From Secundilactobacillus mixtipabuli (GTDB taxonomy: Bacteria; Bacillota; Bacilli; Lactobacillales; Lactobacillaceae): DNA of 64,000 nucleotides. The notes beneath the pieces are model-generated. The model made no database searches. It had not been told where the DNA came from and worked only from the letters and a program-made list of their open reading frames with translations. The stretch is from contig NZ_BCMF01000002.1 in NCBI RefSeq assembly GCF_002217925.1, forward strand, positions 1 through 64,000, given 5' to 3'. Shown one piece after another: positions 26,565 to 34,945 of the stretch (within the stretch, counting starts at the first letter, position 1; each line of letters starts with the position of its first letter). The translations under genes and the position numbers were made by a program.

Positions 26565-27611
26565 TTATCCTTTCTTTGAGAATTGGGTGAGGAACCGAAC
26601 ATCGTTTAAGTAGAAGTTCCGAATATCATCCACACCATACTTCAACATCGCAAACCGATCAGGACCAAGTCCGAAGGCAAAACCACCGTAAACTTCAGAG
26701 TCTACGCCAGCCATTTCAAGCACGTTCGGGTGCACCATACCAGCACCTAAAACTTCGATCCAGCCAGTATATTTGCAGACGGCACAGCCTTTTCCACCAC
26801 AGTTAAAGCAGGTAATATCTGCTTCAACAGAAGGTTCCGTGAACGGGAAATAACTTGGGCGTAAACGAATATTAAAACGGTTGCCGAAAAGTTCGTGGGC
26901 AATCAGCTCCAAAGTTCCCTTCAAATCTGCCATTGTAATGTGCTTGTCAATAACGATACCTTCCACTTGATGGAATTGGTGAGAGTGGGTTGGATCATCA
27001 GTATCACGCCGATAAACCACCCCGGGTGAAATCATCTTTAACGGACCCTTGCTAAAGTCGTGTTTTTCCAAGGTTCTGGCTTGCATTGGCGACGTTTGTG
27101 TCCGCATTAAAATCTCTTTAGTAATGTAGAACGTGTCCTGCATGTCCCGTGCCGGATGATCCTTTGGTAGATTCATCATCTCAAAGTTGTACTTATCTTC
27201 TTCAACCTCTGGCCCAGATAAGACCTGATAACCCATCCCAATGAACAGGTCTTCAATTTGGTCAACGATTTGTTGGATAACGTGTGGCTGTCCCTGTGCT
27301 ACGGGCTTGCCTGGAAGTGTGACGTCAATCTTTTCGCTGGCCAACTGCTTATTAAGCATGGCCTTTTTCAACTCATCGCGACGTGTTTCAATGGCACTTT
27401 GCAGTTCGTCTCTGACGGTGTTAGCGAATTGACCAAAGGTTGGCCGCTCGTCGGCAGGTAAATCACGCATACCCCGAAGTGCCTGCGTAATTGGTCCCTT
27501 TTTACCTAATAGTTCTACCCGCAGTGAATCTAATTTTTTTAGATCAACAACGTCTTTGATGTCTTGTTTCCGTTCTTGCCGGATCTTCTCCAGCTGGTCT
27601 CTCAGTGTCAT
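26565..27611 (-). CDS. pheS: phenylalanyl-tRNA synthetase alpha subunit
   Basis: The 348-residue catalytic class II subunit. The N-terminal coiled coil is followed by motif 2 ([20 protein letters not shown]) and motif 3 ([18 protein letters not shown]). A CxxC pair [11 protein letters not shown] sits in an insertion of the type seen in Firmicute enzymes. The ATG at 27611 has AAGGAGGG upstream. First gene after the Phe T-box. Confidence 0.97.
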   Translation of the reverse strand: MTLRDQLEKIRQERKQDIKDVVDLKKLDSLRVELLGKKGPITQALRGMRDLPADERPTFGQFANTVRDELQSAIETRRDELKKAMLNKQLASEKIDVTLPGKPVAQGQPHVIQQIVDQIEDLFIGMGYQVLSGPEVEEDKYNFEMMNLPKDHPARDMQDTFYITKEILMRTQTSPMQARTLEKHDFSKGPLKMISPGVVYRRDTDDPTHSHQFHQVEGIVIDKHITMADLKGTLELIAHELFGNRFNIRLRPSYFPFTEPSVEADITCFNCGGKGCAVCKYTGWIEVLGAGMVHPNVLEMAGVDSEVYGGFAFGLGPDRFAMLKYGVDDIRNFYLNDVRFLTQFSKKG

Positions 27612-27633
27612 GTCTGACCCTCCTTAACAAAAT

Positions 27634-27886
27634 AAAAAAACTCCGTCCCCAAAATAAAGGGACGAAGCTTTCGCGGTACCACCCTTGTTTACTTAAATAA
27701 AGTACACTCGGTAATTTAATAACGGTCAATTAACCGGAAGATTTTTTGTTACAACTGTAACGCCCAACCTCTGCTTAGAAAGTGAATTCATTCTTAACAA
27801 ACCGCAAACTCCCACCAAACGTTTGCTTCTCTGTGATTGCTTCAGAATTACTAATCTTTCGTCATTGCATTTGTTCAATTTACACA
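27634..27886 (-). ncRNA. T-box leader of pheST, tRNA-Phe type
   Basis: On the minus strand stem I (GAAAG/CTTTC) contains AGTA and GAA with the specifier TTC (27786-27784) followed by A. The T-box core AAGGGTGGTACCGCG (27686-27672) carries UGGU, matching discriminator A73. The terminator CTTCGTCCC...GGGACGGAG is followed by TTTTTTT (27640-27634). Uncharged tRNA-Phe would promote read-through into pheS. Confidence 0.95.
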
Positions 27887-27892
27887 ATCACT

Positions 27893-27921
27893 AGTTTACA
27901 GCGGTTGGTGACATTGGTCAA
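27893..27921 (-). promoter_or_regulatory. pheST promoter inside the 3' end of the HxlR gene
   Basis: TTGACC (27921-27916) and TAAACT (27898-27893) with a 17-bp spacer on the minus strand. The -35 box is within the last codons of the upstream HxlR gene. Confidence 0.65.
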
Positions 27922-28279
27922 CCTTAGGTGCAGTTTGTTTATCACACCATTTTTCTGACCAGCCATGAACTGATCGCATCACATCTGCTAAATCTTGACC
28001 CTTTTCAGTCAGTGAATATTCAATCAGTGCTGAACTCTTGTAGGTCTTACGCATAACGATGCCATCATTTTCTAACTCTTTCAGGCGCTCAACTAACACC
28101 CGGTCAGAACACTTGCTGACCTTATTAGCGATGTCTTTAAAACGTTGAGGTCCGAGATTTAATAATACGTCAATTATAAGCCCATTCCATTTTTTTCCTA
28201 AAATTGAAAACGTCCACTCAAACTTCGGACAAAGTTCGAATTGAGTAGCGTCAATGGTCTTGTCAACGACTTGATCCAT
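27896..28279 (-). CDS. HxlR-family winged-helix transcriptional regulator
   Basis: A 127-residue DNA-binding protein. It has the family's conserved N-terminal Cys in FELCPKFEWTFSILGKKWNG, a winged helix (LGPQRFKDIANKVSKCSDRVLVERLKELENDGIV) and the YSLTEKGQDL strand-turn. HxlR regulators respond to aldehydes, quinones or redox change, often through that Cys. No obvious target is divergent here, so the regulon is unknown. It is 25 bp downstream of the HD-domain gene. Confidence 0.92.
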   Translation of the reverse strand: MDQVVDKTIDATQFELCPKFEWTFSILGKKWNGLIIDVLLNLGPQRFKDIANKVSKCSDRVLVERLKELENDGIVMRKTYKSSALIEYSLTEKGQDLADVMRSVHGWSEKWCDKQTAPKVDQCHQPL

Positions 28280-28304
28280 GTAAACACCCCTAATCTAGTC
28301 CAGC

Positions 28305-28820
28305 TTACTTGTCTAATAAATTTAATACGCGGTCAATATTACGTTTCCGCCAAGCCATCACGCGCTTTCTCATCGGTGATAAGAACTCGACAACGGCTTC
28401 CTTATCATCAACTAAGCTCACAATCACACTCTCGCGATACTTAGGTAGTGCGGCAGTCGCACCCCACATGTGCTTAAGGATGATATCCTTTTCCATGGGG
28501 CTAAGTTCAGTTAGTTTTTCTGCGTTTCGTAAAGCCACCCGTGGGTGAATGAAGGCGTGCGAGCCTAAGTTAAACTTAGTTGTCCGCCAGTCATAATAGA
28601 ATAAATCGTGCAGCAATCCTGCCCGCGCCGTAGCACGAACGTTTAAATGGTGTTTTTTGGCAATTAAATAGCTATCATAAGAAACGGAGATTGAATGATC
28701 TAACCGATTGGAGTGATGGTGCTGGGTGTAGTTAGCCAGTTTTTGGACTTCTGGCTTAGCCAGCAGATCACCGACTAAAGCAACGTATTCTGTGTCTTGG
28801 CGCCAATCATTTCGTGTCAT
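28305..28820 (-). CDS. HD-domain phosphohydrolase-like protein
   Basis: A 171-residue protein with the HD metal motif in ARAGLLHDLFYYDWRTT, an upstream His in LDHSISVSYDSYLIAK, and HAFIHPRVALRNAEKLTELS containing a further His. This is the general HD phosphohydrolase fold, acting on nucleotides or phosphomonoesters in relatives. Substrate unknown. Common in lactobacilli next to the 23S/tRNA methyltransferase gene. Confidence 0.85.
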   Translation of the reverse strand: MTRNDWRQDTEYVALVGDLLAKPEVQKLANYTQHHHSNRLDHSISVSYDSYLIAKKHHLNVRATARAGLLHDLFYYDWRTTKFNLGSHAFIHPRVALRNAEKLTELSPMEKDIILKHMWGATAALPKYRESVIVSLVDDKEAVVEFLSPMRKRVMAWRKRNIDRVLNLLDK

Positions 28821-28913
28821 ACAACGCTTCCTTTACTTTTTGTAAGTTACTCTGAATAAACTATACTTAATGTAACATCATATTGCAAGCAAAATACTCT
28901 AAAGTCAAGGCTT

Positions 28914-29693
28914 TTATGCCAATTTTTGATTCAGTTTAAACATCAGTATACCCGCGGCAACCGCAACGTTCAGTGATTCTGCTTGACCCTTAATCGGAAT
29001 GTACAAATTAGTCGTGGTTTGACCCATCAGCTTTTCAGACATTCCCTGACCTTCATTGCCTAAAATCAGGCCGAACTCTGATTGAGGTGTCACCGTGTTA
29101 TAATCTTCGGCGTTTTCATCCAATGCGGAACCATAAACCGGAATATTCCGCTCTTTCAAAGCTTTGACCCAATCCTCAAGGTTTGCTTCAACCAATTGAA
29201 TATGGAACTGACTGCCCTGCATTGCTCGGACAACTTTGGGTGTAAAGCGGCTGGATGTCCCACTACCAAAAACAACGCCTCTGAAACCGGCTGCATCCGC
29301 TGTCCGAACCATTGTGCCAATATTGCCAGGATCTTGAATCCGGTCTAATAATAACCAAGCGCCGGTAGCTGTTTCAGGATCCACCTGTTCAGTGGCTAGG
29401 ATATCTAATACGGCAAAAATCCCCTGCGGTGTCACCGTGTCAGACAGTTTTTTGGCAATTTCATCCGTAATCTCAAACGTCTCCACATTACTTGGCAGCT
29501 GGTGTTCATGGAGGTTTAATTGTTCAGCCGTTGCGATAATTTGAACAACAGGTTGTTCAGCGGTAATTGCATCGCCAACAATATGCCAGCCTTCTACCAA
29601 ATACTGGTGAAATTTTTGGTGGCCTTTTTTAGTGGTTAAATGTTGCCATTTCTTGACTTTAGCGTTTTGTGTTGATGTAATTTCTTCGATCAT
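28914..29693 (-). CDS. TrmH/SpoU family RNA 2'-O-methyltransferase
   Basis: A 259-residue SPOUT methyltransferase modifying rRNA (or tRNA) ribose. An N-terminal substrate-binding domain (ITSTQNAKVKKWQHLTTKKG) precedes the knotted catalytic domain with motifs LLLDRIQDPGNIGTMVRTAD, EFGLILGNEGQGMSE and YIPIKGQAESLNVAVAAGIL. The ATG at 29693 has AGAGG upstream; the 16-residue extension is not supported. Divergent from the acylphosphatase gene with only about 65 bp between the starts; pheST lies 1.1 kb further along the same strand. Confidence 0.93.
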   Translation of the reverse strand: MIEEITSTQNAKVKKWQHLTTKKGHQKFHQYLVEGWHIVGDAITAEQPVVQIIATAEQLNLHEHQLPSNVETFEITDEIAKKLSDTVTPQGIFAVLDILATEQVDPETATGAWLLLDRIQDPGNIGTMVRTADAAGFRGVVFGSGTSSRFTPKVVRAMQGSQFHIQLVEANLEDWVKALKERNIPVYGSALDENAEDYNTVTPQSEFGLILGNEGQGMSEKLMGQTTTNLYIPIKGQAESLNVAVAAGILMFKLNQKLA

Positions 29694-29758
29694 GTACTGC
29701 CTCTTCTTTCGAATTTTTGATACCATGGTACATAATATCACGATTAGGGAGTGTAATG

Positions 29759-30031
29759 ATGAAATCTGTCATAATTTCAATTCACGGGCGGGTGCAAGGT
29801 GTCGGCTTTCGCTGGACAACTGCCCGTTTAGCCAACCGGCTGCACGTGGTTGGCTGGGTCAGAAACGAGCGGGATGGTTCTGTCACCGTTCGAGCTCAAG
29901 CAGAAGATGCTAGCTTAAGCGCCTTTATACAGGCTTTAAAACAATCGCCAACACCGTATGCCAAAGTAAGCAAAGTTACGGTTGATAGTAAAAAAATTGA
30001 ACACTTTGAAAAATTTGCTATTACTGATTGA
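29759..30031 (+). CDS. acyP: acylphosphatase
   Basis: A 90-residue enzyme hydrolysing acyl phosphates. The active-site Arg is in ISIHGRVQGVGFRWTTA and the Asn in VVGWVRNERDGSV. The ATG at 29759 is seven bases after AGGGAG; the tandem ATG at 29756 is an alternative. It lies 106 bp before yidC, a pairing seen in many lactobacilli. Confidence 0.95.
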   Translation: MKSVIISIHGRVQGVGFRWTTARLANRLHVVGWVRNERDGSVTVRAQAEDASLSAFIQALKQSPTPYAKVSKVTVDSKKIEHFEKFAITD

Positions 30032-30137
30032 AAAAGCCCTTCATATCAAGTAGTATTTATCATGTTGTCATCTTTAGAAAACTTCGCTACTATATTATAA
30101 TTATGAATTTGTTTAGAAGGGAATTGAATTAAAGTAA

Positions 30138-31070
30138 ATGAAATCAAAAAAACCTTTACAACTAGGACTTGCGGTAGCTGTTCTGCTGCCACTGCTAAGC
30201 GGCTGTGTTCAGCGTACCAAGAGCGGTAAACCTTACGGACTGGTGTATGATTACCTTGCCGTTCCAGGACAGCACGTTATGGAATGGTTAGCCAACATGC
30301 TGGGCCATTCTTACGGCTGGGCCATTATCGTCGTTACAGTGGTGGTTCGGATGGTCTTGCTACCTGTGATGGTGCGTCAATTACGTAACTCAACGGTGCA
30401 GCAAGAAAAAATTTCAGCTATCAAACCACAAATGACTGAAATTCAAAAACGGCAAAAAGCTGCCACAACAACTGAAGAAAAGAACGCGATTGGTCAAGAA
30501 ATGATGCAGCTTTACAGTCAAAATGGGATTAGTATGACTGGTGGTATCGGCTGTTTACCATTGCTGATCCAAATGCCAATTTTCGCAGCCTTATACGCTG
30601 CCATTCAGTACTCACCAGAATTATCATCGTCCACCTTTATGGGCATACCACTGGGGAAATCTTCAATCCTACTAGCCGTTTTGTCATTCTTGGCGTATCT
30701 GCTTCAGGGATATCTTTCAATGATCGGCATGCCTGCTGACCAACGTAAAGCCATGCGTATGACGATGGTGGTTAGTCCCGTCATGATCCTGTTCTTCACG
30801 ATCTCGACTTCCGCTGGTTTAGGACTGTACTTCTTCATTGGTGGGATTTTTGCTTGTGTCCAAACGCTGATTATTAATTTATACCGGCCACGGATTCGTC
30901 GTGAAATCGAAGCTGAAATGAAAAAGAACCCGCCTAAGATTGTGAAACCAAAACCAGTTGTTGCTGCTGAAACAGCACCAACATCATCACAATCACCCGT
31001 TCAACCAAGTACCGCGTCACAAGACAACCGTAACCGGAATCGTAATGCCGGTAAGCAGCGTCATCATTAA
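30138..31070 (+). CDS. yidC: membrane protein insertase YidC/OxaA
   Basis: A 310-residue insertase for membrane proteins. It has a lipoprotein signal peptide (LLPLLSGC), five membrane helices typical of Gram-positive YidC, the conserved GHSYGWAIIVVTVVVRM region with the hydrophilic-groove Arg, GGIGCLPLLIQMPIFAALY, and a long basic C-terminal tail ending NRNRNAGKQRHH that can contact the ribosome. Gram-positive bacteria usually have two copies; this one, not linked to rnpA, is probably the second (OxaA2). Confidence 0.95.
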   Translation: MKSKKPLQLGLAVAVLLPLLSGCVQRTKSGKPYGLVYDYLAVPGQHVMEWLANMLGHSYGWAIIVVTVVVRMVLLPVMVRQLRNSTVQQEKISAIKPQMTEIQKRQKAATTTEEKNAIGQEMMQLYSQNGISMTGGIGCLPLLIQMPIFAALYAAIQYSPELSSSTFMGIPLGKSSILLAVLSFLAYLLQGYLSMIGMPADQRKAMRMTMVVSPVMILFFTISTSAGLGLYFFIGGIFACVQTLIINLYRPRIRREIEAEMKKNPPKIVKPKPVVAAETAPTSSQSPVQPSTASQDNRNRNRNAGKQRHH

Positions 31071-31118
31071 ATTCAGAAATGATGATACAAACTTGGTAGA
31101 TTCCAAAATTTAATACAC

Positions 31119-31157
31119 AAAAACCGTATTCCGTTTTTTCGGAATACGGTTTTTTAT
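31119..31157. terminator. bidirectional terminator
   Basis: Perfect 14-bp stem AAAACCGTATTCCG / CGGAATACGGTTTT with T6 loop and further T after. Between convergent yidC and the zinc-ribbon gene. Confidence 0.92.
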
Positions 31158-31195
31158 GTTATTAATAAGAAACAAAATGCAGTTTATATCATGCT

Positions 31196-32116
31196 TTAAA
31201 CCATTCTTTGCGGAGTGAAACTATTTTTGATAATCCCCAACGCATAGAAAATTGCTGCTAGCCACGGTAAAAATGGTATTACAACCGCTCCAATTGAACT
31301 AACCAACGAGCCAATTGTCGTTGCCGTGGTGGCATTTTGATACATGGTTATCGCAAATAGAATCGTTAATACAGCGGTCACAATCCCCCACCGCTTTAAT
31401 TGATGACCACCAAATGCATGATGAGTTAATGCTTTTACGGTACCACCAAGGACCATTGCCGTGGCGATCCCGAGAACGCCTAAACAAATAAAATAGGCGT
31501 CCGCAGTGAATCCCAACCCAGTCTGATTAAAGATTTGACTGCTGTCAATTCCCCGTTTATTGAGCATTTGCTTGGTAATCAAATAGCCAAGTAAGCTGGG
31601 AATAATCAGGACACTCCCCACCTGGAATTCACCATTTGAGTGAAACCGAAAACGACGGGGCTTGGCGGAATCACTGTATTGAACCTGTGAAGTCGCCCGT
31701 TCAGCTTGTCTAGGTTCTGACTGACTAGCCGGTTGTTCCACCCTTTGCTGTCTTGAATTGAAAAATGACTGTTTGCCGCTAAGCAACGGGTAACAATAAG
31801 CAATCACGATAAAAACGCCGAAGATTTCCCAGCGCCACTCATTCAATATTAAAGTCGCTGCGTAAGCCACCAGAATCAACCAGCCATTGGCCAAGGTGAA
31901 TCTGCCAACTTGTTTAAGGTGAGATAAACTCGGAATGAGCCGCTGTTGCCAACTGTTAGTCATTCTCTTGGACCGACGTAGTTGCGCGTCATCATTGTGA
32001 GCTAAACGGGACGCTGACTGGGTCATATTGTCGCCCAATTTAAACCCGCAGTCTGGGCAGAAAGCCGAATCTGCCGGAATGATATGACCGCACTGCGGAC
32101 AAGTCATAGTTGCCAT
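31196..32116 (-). CDS. zinc-ribbon membrane protein, unknown function
   Basis: A 306-residue protein: N-terminal zinc ribbon (TCPQCG at 5-10, FCPDCG at about 19-24), a hydrophilic linker, then about six hydrophobic helices. The N terminus is very like that of the hydrolase at 33596-34780 (both begin MATxTCPxCG), so the two share a zinc-binding module of the kind often found on lactobacillar membrane proteins. The ATG at 32116 is eight bases after GGAG; the in-frame GTG nine bases upstream is not needed. Function unknown. Confidence 0.85.
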   Translation of the reverse strand: MATMTCPQCGHIIPADSAFCPDCGFKLGDNMTQSASRLAHNDDAQLRRSKRMTNSWQQRLIPSLSHLKQVGRFTLANGWLILVAYAATLILNEWRWEIFGVFIVIAYCYPLLSGKQSFFNSRQQRVEQPASQSEPRQAERATSQVQYSDSAKPRRFRFHSNGEFQVGSVLIIPSLLGYLITKQMLNKRGIDSSQIFNQTGLGFTADAYFICLGVLGIATAMVLGGTVKALTHHAFGGHQLKRWGIVTAVLTILFAITMYQNATTATTIGSLVSSIGAVVIPFLPWLAAIFYALGIIKNSFTPQRMV

Positions 32117-32250
32117 TAATCCCACTCCAATCTAAACTGTTAATCTACTCATACTATACAGACGTTGCGGCTCAGTAGATAGGAAATTGAGAAAAATTAA
32201 AGGAATTGAAAGAGTCGTCACTTAATCTGAATAACCTTGTGTGCCAATTA

Positions 32251-32292
32251 AAAAAGCAAAAACAGATTCTCAGTTCCAGAATCGGTTTTTGC
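32251..32292 (-). terminator. acyltransferase gene terminator
   Basis: GCAAAAACAGATTCT pairs with AGAATCGGTTTTTGC (one mismatch); TTTTT follows on the minus strand. Confidence 0.83.
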
Positions 32293-32304
32293 CTAAACTA
32301 CAGA

Positions 32305-33534
32305 TTATAACTTGTTACTTTCCTGCTTCTTAATCAGTAGAGTGCCCTTCAAACGGGCCAGCTGCGCATTTATCAGCTCACCGCAATTAAAGTGTCTAAA
32401 GCCGACACCAATTAGGAGTGGCACCAACGTAGCGATGCCTACCTGTAACCAAAACGATTCGGTTAATTGCAATCGGCTAATAATATCCAGGATCAGTTTG
32501 TGCATATACATAATGATCAAAGTGTGTTTGCCCGTCACCTGCAAAATTCTGGCAACGAATCGAAGTGGCCAAAAAAGAACTGTCGCAGATGACAAACTCA
32601 ATTTTAGCGGATAAGCAATCATTTTGCTGAGGCCAAAAACGGTAAAACAGCACAGAATTGGAATAATGCCCACCATCAACGCCAATTGAGAATGACTAAC
32701 AATAACGTTGTGATAAATGCCTGAAAATTGGTGACTGCGCATGAAAAGACCGAAGGAAAAATTCAGTTCCTTCCGTTGAATAAATAGCCAGCCAACTGCA
32801 GCTGCTGATGGCAAAAAGATCACCCATTTGGTTAGATAATGCTGACCGAAGTAGAATAAATTGTAACCAATCAGCATATACGCCATGACTAAAACAGCGA
32901 CGTCCATATCCCACGGAGCCGTCACAACACCAAAGAATTTAAAGGCTGTGATCTGAGTATAGCTTGTCGACCAATAGATAAAGTACGCGGCAATTAGTAA
33001 CTGTAACGTCTTGAATTTAACCACACTAATAATGACCGTCGTGCCAATAATACCCAAAATGTAAGTTTCCGGGTACCAAAATATCGTTGTGTAATGTGCT
33101 AAGGTCTGACCCCCGTAGAAAAGATCCAAGAAGTAGATTGCACTATATGTAATGGATTTATTATGGATAAACTTATAGGCAATAATCAATAGAATTCCGG
33201 CCACAAAATAGCTCCGCAGTACGGGACTGACCCTTTTTTTGAAAAAAGCGATCACCTTTTGAATATCCCTTAAATCGATTGGCCGCACGAAAAAACCGGC
33301 AATCAAAAAGAATAGTGGCATGTGCCACCAGTAAAGAAAATCATACCAGTACCGATTCTCCCGAACATGCAAAATGTAGCCCGGCATGTTATGGCCGCAA
33401 ACCACCGCAATCATGCCGATTCCCTTGGCAATATCTAACCAGGTCAGCCGTTTTCGTTTCGGCTGAGTAGCTGACTGATCACTCGCCTGATTAGCTGACA
33501 AATACTGATGTTCCTGTTTCGAAGATAATACCAT
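32305..33534 (-). CDS. acyltransferase family 3 membrane protein
   Basis: A 409-residue polytopic protein with about ten hydrophobic helices and the family-3 opening RLTWLDIAKGIGMIAVVCGHN (His likely catalytic), followed by RYWYDFLYWWHMPLFFLIAGFF. Such proteins O-acylate cell-surface glycans, peptidoglycan or antibiotics; some lack activity. The ATG at 33534 is eight bases after GGTGG; the longer ORF to 33552 has no RBS. Located between two zinc-ribbon membrane proteins on the same strand, suggesting an envelope role. Confidence 0.87.
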   Translation of the reverse strand: MVLSSKQEHQYLSANQASDQSATQPKRKRLTWLDIAKGIGMIAVVCGHNMPGYILHVRENRYWYDFLYWWHMPLFFLIAGFFVRPIDLRDIQKVIAFFKKRVSPVLRSYFVAGILLIIAYKFIHNKSITYSAIYFLDLFYGGQTLAHYTTIFWYPETYILGIIGTTVIISVVKFKTLQLLIAAYFIYWSTSYTQITAFKFFGVVTAPWDMDVAVLVMAYMLIGYNLFYFGQHYLTKWVIFLPSAAAVGWLFIQRKELNFSFGLFMRSHQFSGIYHNVIVSHSQLALMVGIIPILCCFTVFGLSKMIAYPLKLSLSSATVLFWPLRFVARILQVTGKHTLIIMYMHKLILDIISRLQLTESFWLQVGIATLVPLLIGVGFRHFNCGELINAQLARLKGTLLIKKQESNKL

Positions 33535-33595
33535 AACGAAATCCACCACCATTTATATCGCTTACCAAAAATGGTTAAGCGCCACTATTTGATTA

Positions 33596-34780
33596 CTACT
33601 TTAATAAAAATACTTTGATTAATTGGTTCACTTTTAAATTATTAAAATGTAACAGTGTGTGTTGTGCCTTCGGACCGGTAACCTGTTTTTCCTGATACTC
33701 GACTTTAACACCGCTAGTTTTGACTAAGTAGCCTAATGAACGCGCACTGGTCGTTGCCACCAGCCCATCGCTATCAGAGCCATCTTTCAAATTGCCGTAA
33801 ATATTTAAAATCTCTAACCCCTTTGGTAAACGATGGCTGTATCGCAGCAAATGCTGATATTCAGGATGTTCAATTTGGGGACGGCCGTTTTTACCTAACG
33901 CATTAGCACCCGCCTCATCATCCCATAACTGGCCGACTTTAGAATCTGGGCTCGGTTGATCCGGTTTCTGTTTATTCATGATACCGTCAAACGGACCGGC
34001 AATCGTGACCACACGATGCGGCTGAATCTGGTCAGTGGGTTTGAGATGCGTTTCAAAATAATCGATCCAGGCGTATGAACCCATTGAGTGACCAATAGCA
34101 TCGTAGCTTTTGATATGATATCGGCGATTAAGTTTGGGCATAATTTTAGCCAGCATCGCACTATAATAAATTTCACCCGCTCGATTATTGGCAATTTCGA
34201 TGGGAATAATCATTTTATGAGTAGCAGTTGGCTGATACTTACCAATCAGATGCACGTGGCTCTTTTTATCCACGTAAACTATTAACTGCTGCTTTACCAA
34301 GTGTGTTTGGGTTAAGCTGGCAATCAGATATTTTTCTGATTTATAGGAACCGCCAAAACCATGAAGCAACAAAATTGGCCGTTTGGGATCCTTCACAGTA
34401 ACATGAGATGAGCCATGGGCTTTTTGTTTGGTCCCAGATGCCCCTTTATTTTCGTGTTCCAAGCTACGAATGGCTTGAGCTAATTGGCGCTGGACGTTTA
34501 CGCCCTTTAAATGCAGCTGGTACTGCTTATACCCATGGATCCCTAACCAAGTGAGTAAAGAGAGCAACAAAAGGATGAGTAAAACCTGTTTCTTCAGGAA
34601 ACGGCCGGTTTTTCTGATGCGAGCCCGCCATCGTTGTCCACGTGCGTGTGACTCATTTTTAACCGGATTTGTTGCTGAGCTTTGCGCTTCAGCCAGCTGT
34701 AATTGATAACCGCAATTTGGGCAGGAACTAGAACTTGCCGGAATCAATTTGCCACAATTTGGGCAAGTAATCGTTGCCAT
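33596..34780 (-). CDS. zinc-ribbon, membrane-anchored DUF915 alpha/beta hydrolase
   Basis: A 394-residue protein: cytoplasmic zinc ribbon (CPNCG at 6-10 and 20-24), basic linker, one membrane helix (about 65-82), then an extracellular alpha/beta hydrolase of the DUF915 type. The hydrolase has RPILLLHGFGGSYKSEKYL, nucleophile elbow AIGHSMGSYAW, a late acidic DSDGLVATTSAR and the final His in AQHTLLHFNNL, so a full Ser-Asp-His triad is plausible. Substrate unknown. The gene stands 150 bp from the two-component system and on the same strand as the acyltransferase. Confidence 0.88.
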   Translation of the reverse strand: MATITCPNCGKLIPASSSSCPNCGYQLQLAEAQSSATNPVKNESHARGQRWRARIRKTGRFLKKQVLLILLLLSLLTWLGIHGYKQYQLHLKGVNVQRQLAQAIRSLEHENKGASGTKQKAHGSSHVTVKDPKRPILLLHGFGGSYKSEKYLIASLTQTHLVKQQLIVYVDKKSHVHLIGKYQPTATHKMIIPIEIANNRAGEIYYSAMLAKIMPKLNRRYHIKSYDAIGHSMGSYAWIDYFETHLKPTDQIQPHRVVTIAGPFDGIMNKQKPDQPSPDSKVGQLWDDEAGANALGKNGRPQIEHPEYQHLLRYSHRLPKGLEILNIYGNLKDGSDSDGLVATTSARSLGYLVKTSGVKVEYQEKQVTGPKAQHTLLHFNNLKVNQLIKVFLLK

Positions 34781-34877
34781 TTATTTCACTCCGATCTATT
34801 CATTACATAATAGATATGCTACCACTATATAACGCCCTTGTGTAGGGCATTCACCGGGGTAAATTAAATCTGACTGC

Positions 34878-34918
34878 AAGCAAAAACGGATTCCCTTTAA
34901 TTTCGGAAATCCGTTTTG
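34878..34918 (-). terminator. terminator of the two-component operon
   Basis: AAAACGGATTCC pairs with GGAAATCCGTTTT around a short loop with one bulged A. Minus-strand reading ends in GTTTTTGC. Confidence 0.75.
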
Positions 34919-34945
34919 GTATTCAGCTAAATAATCCCTTTAAAT

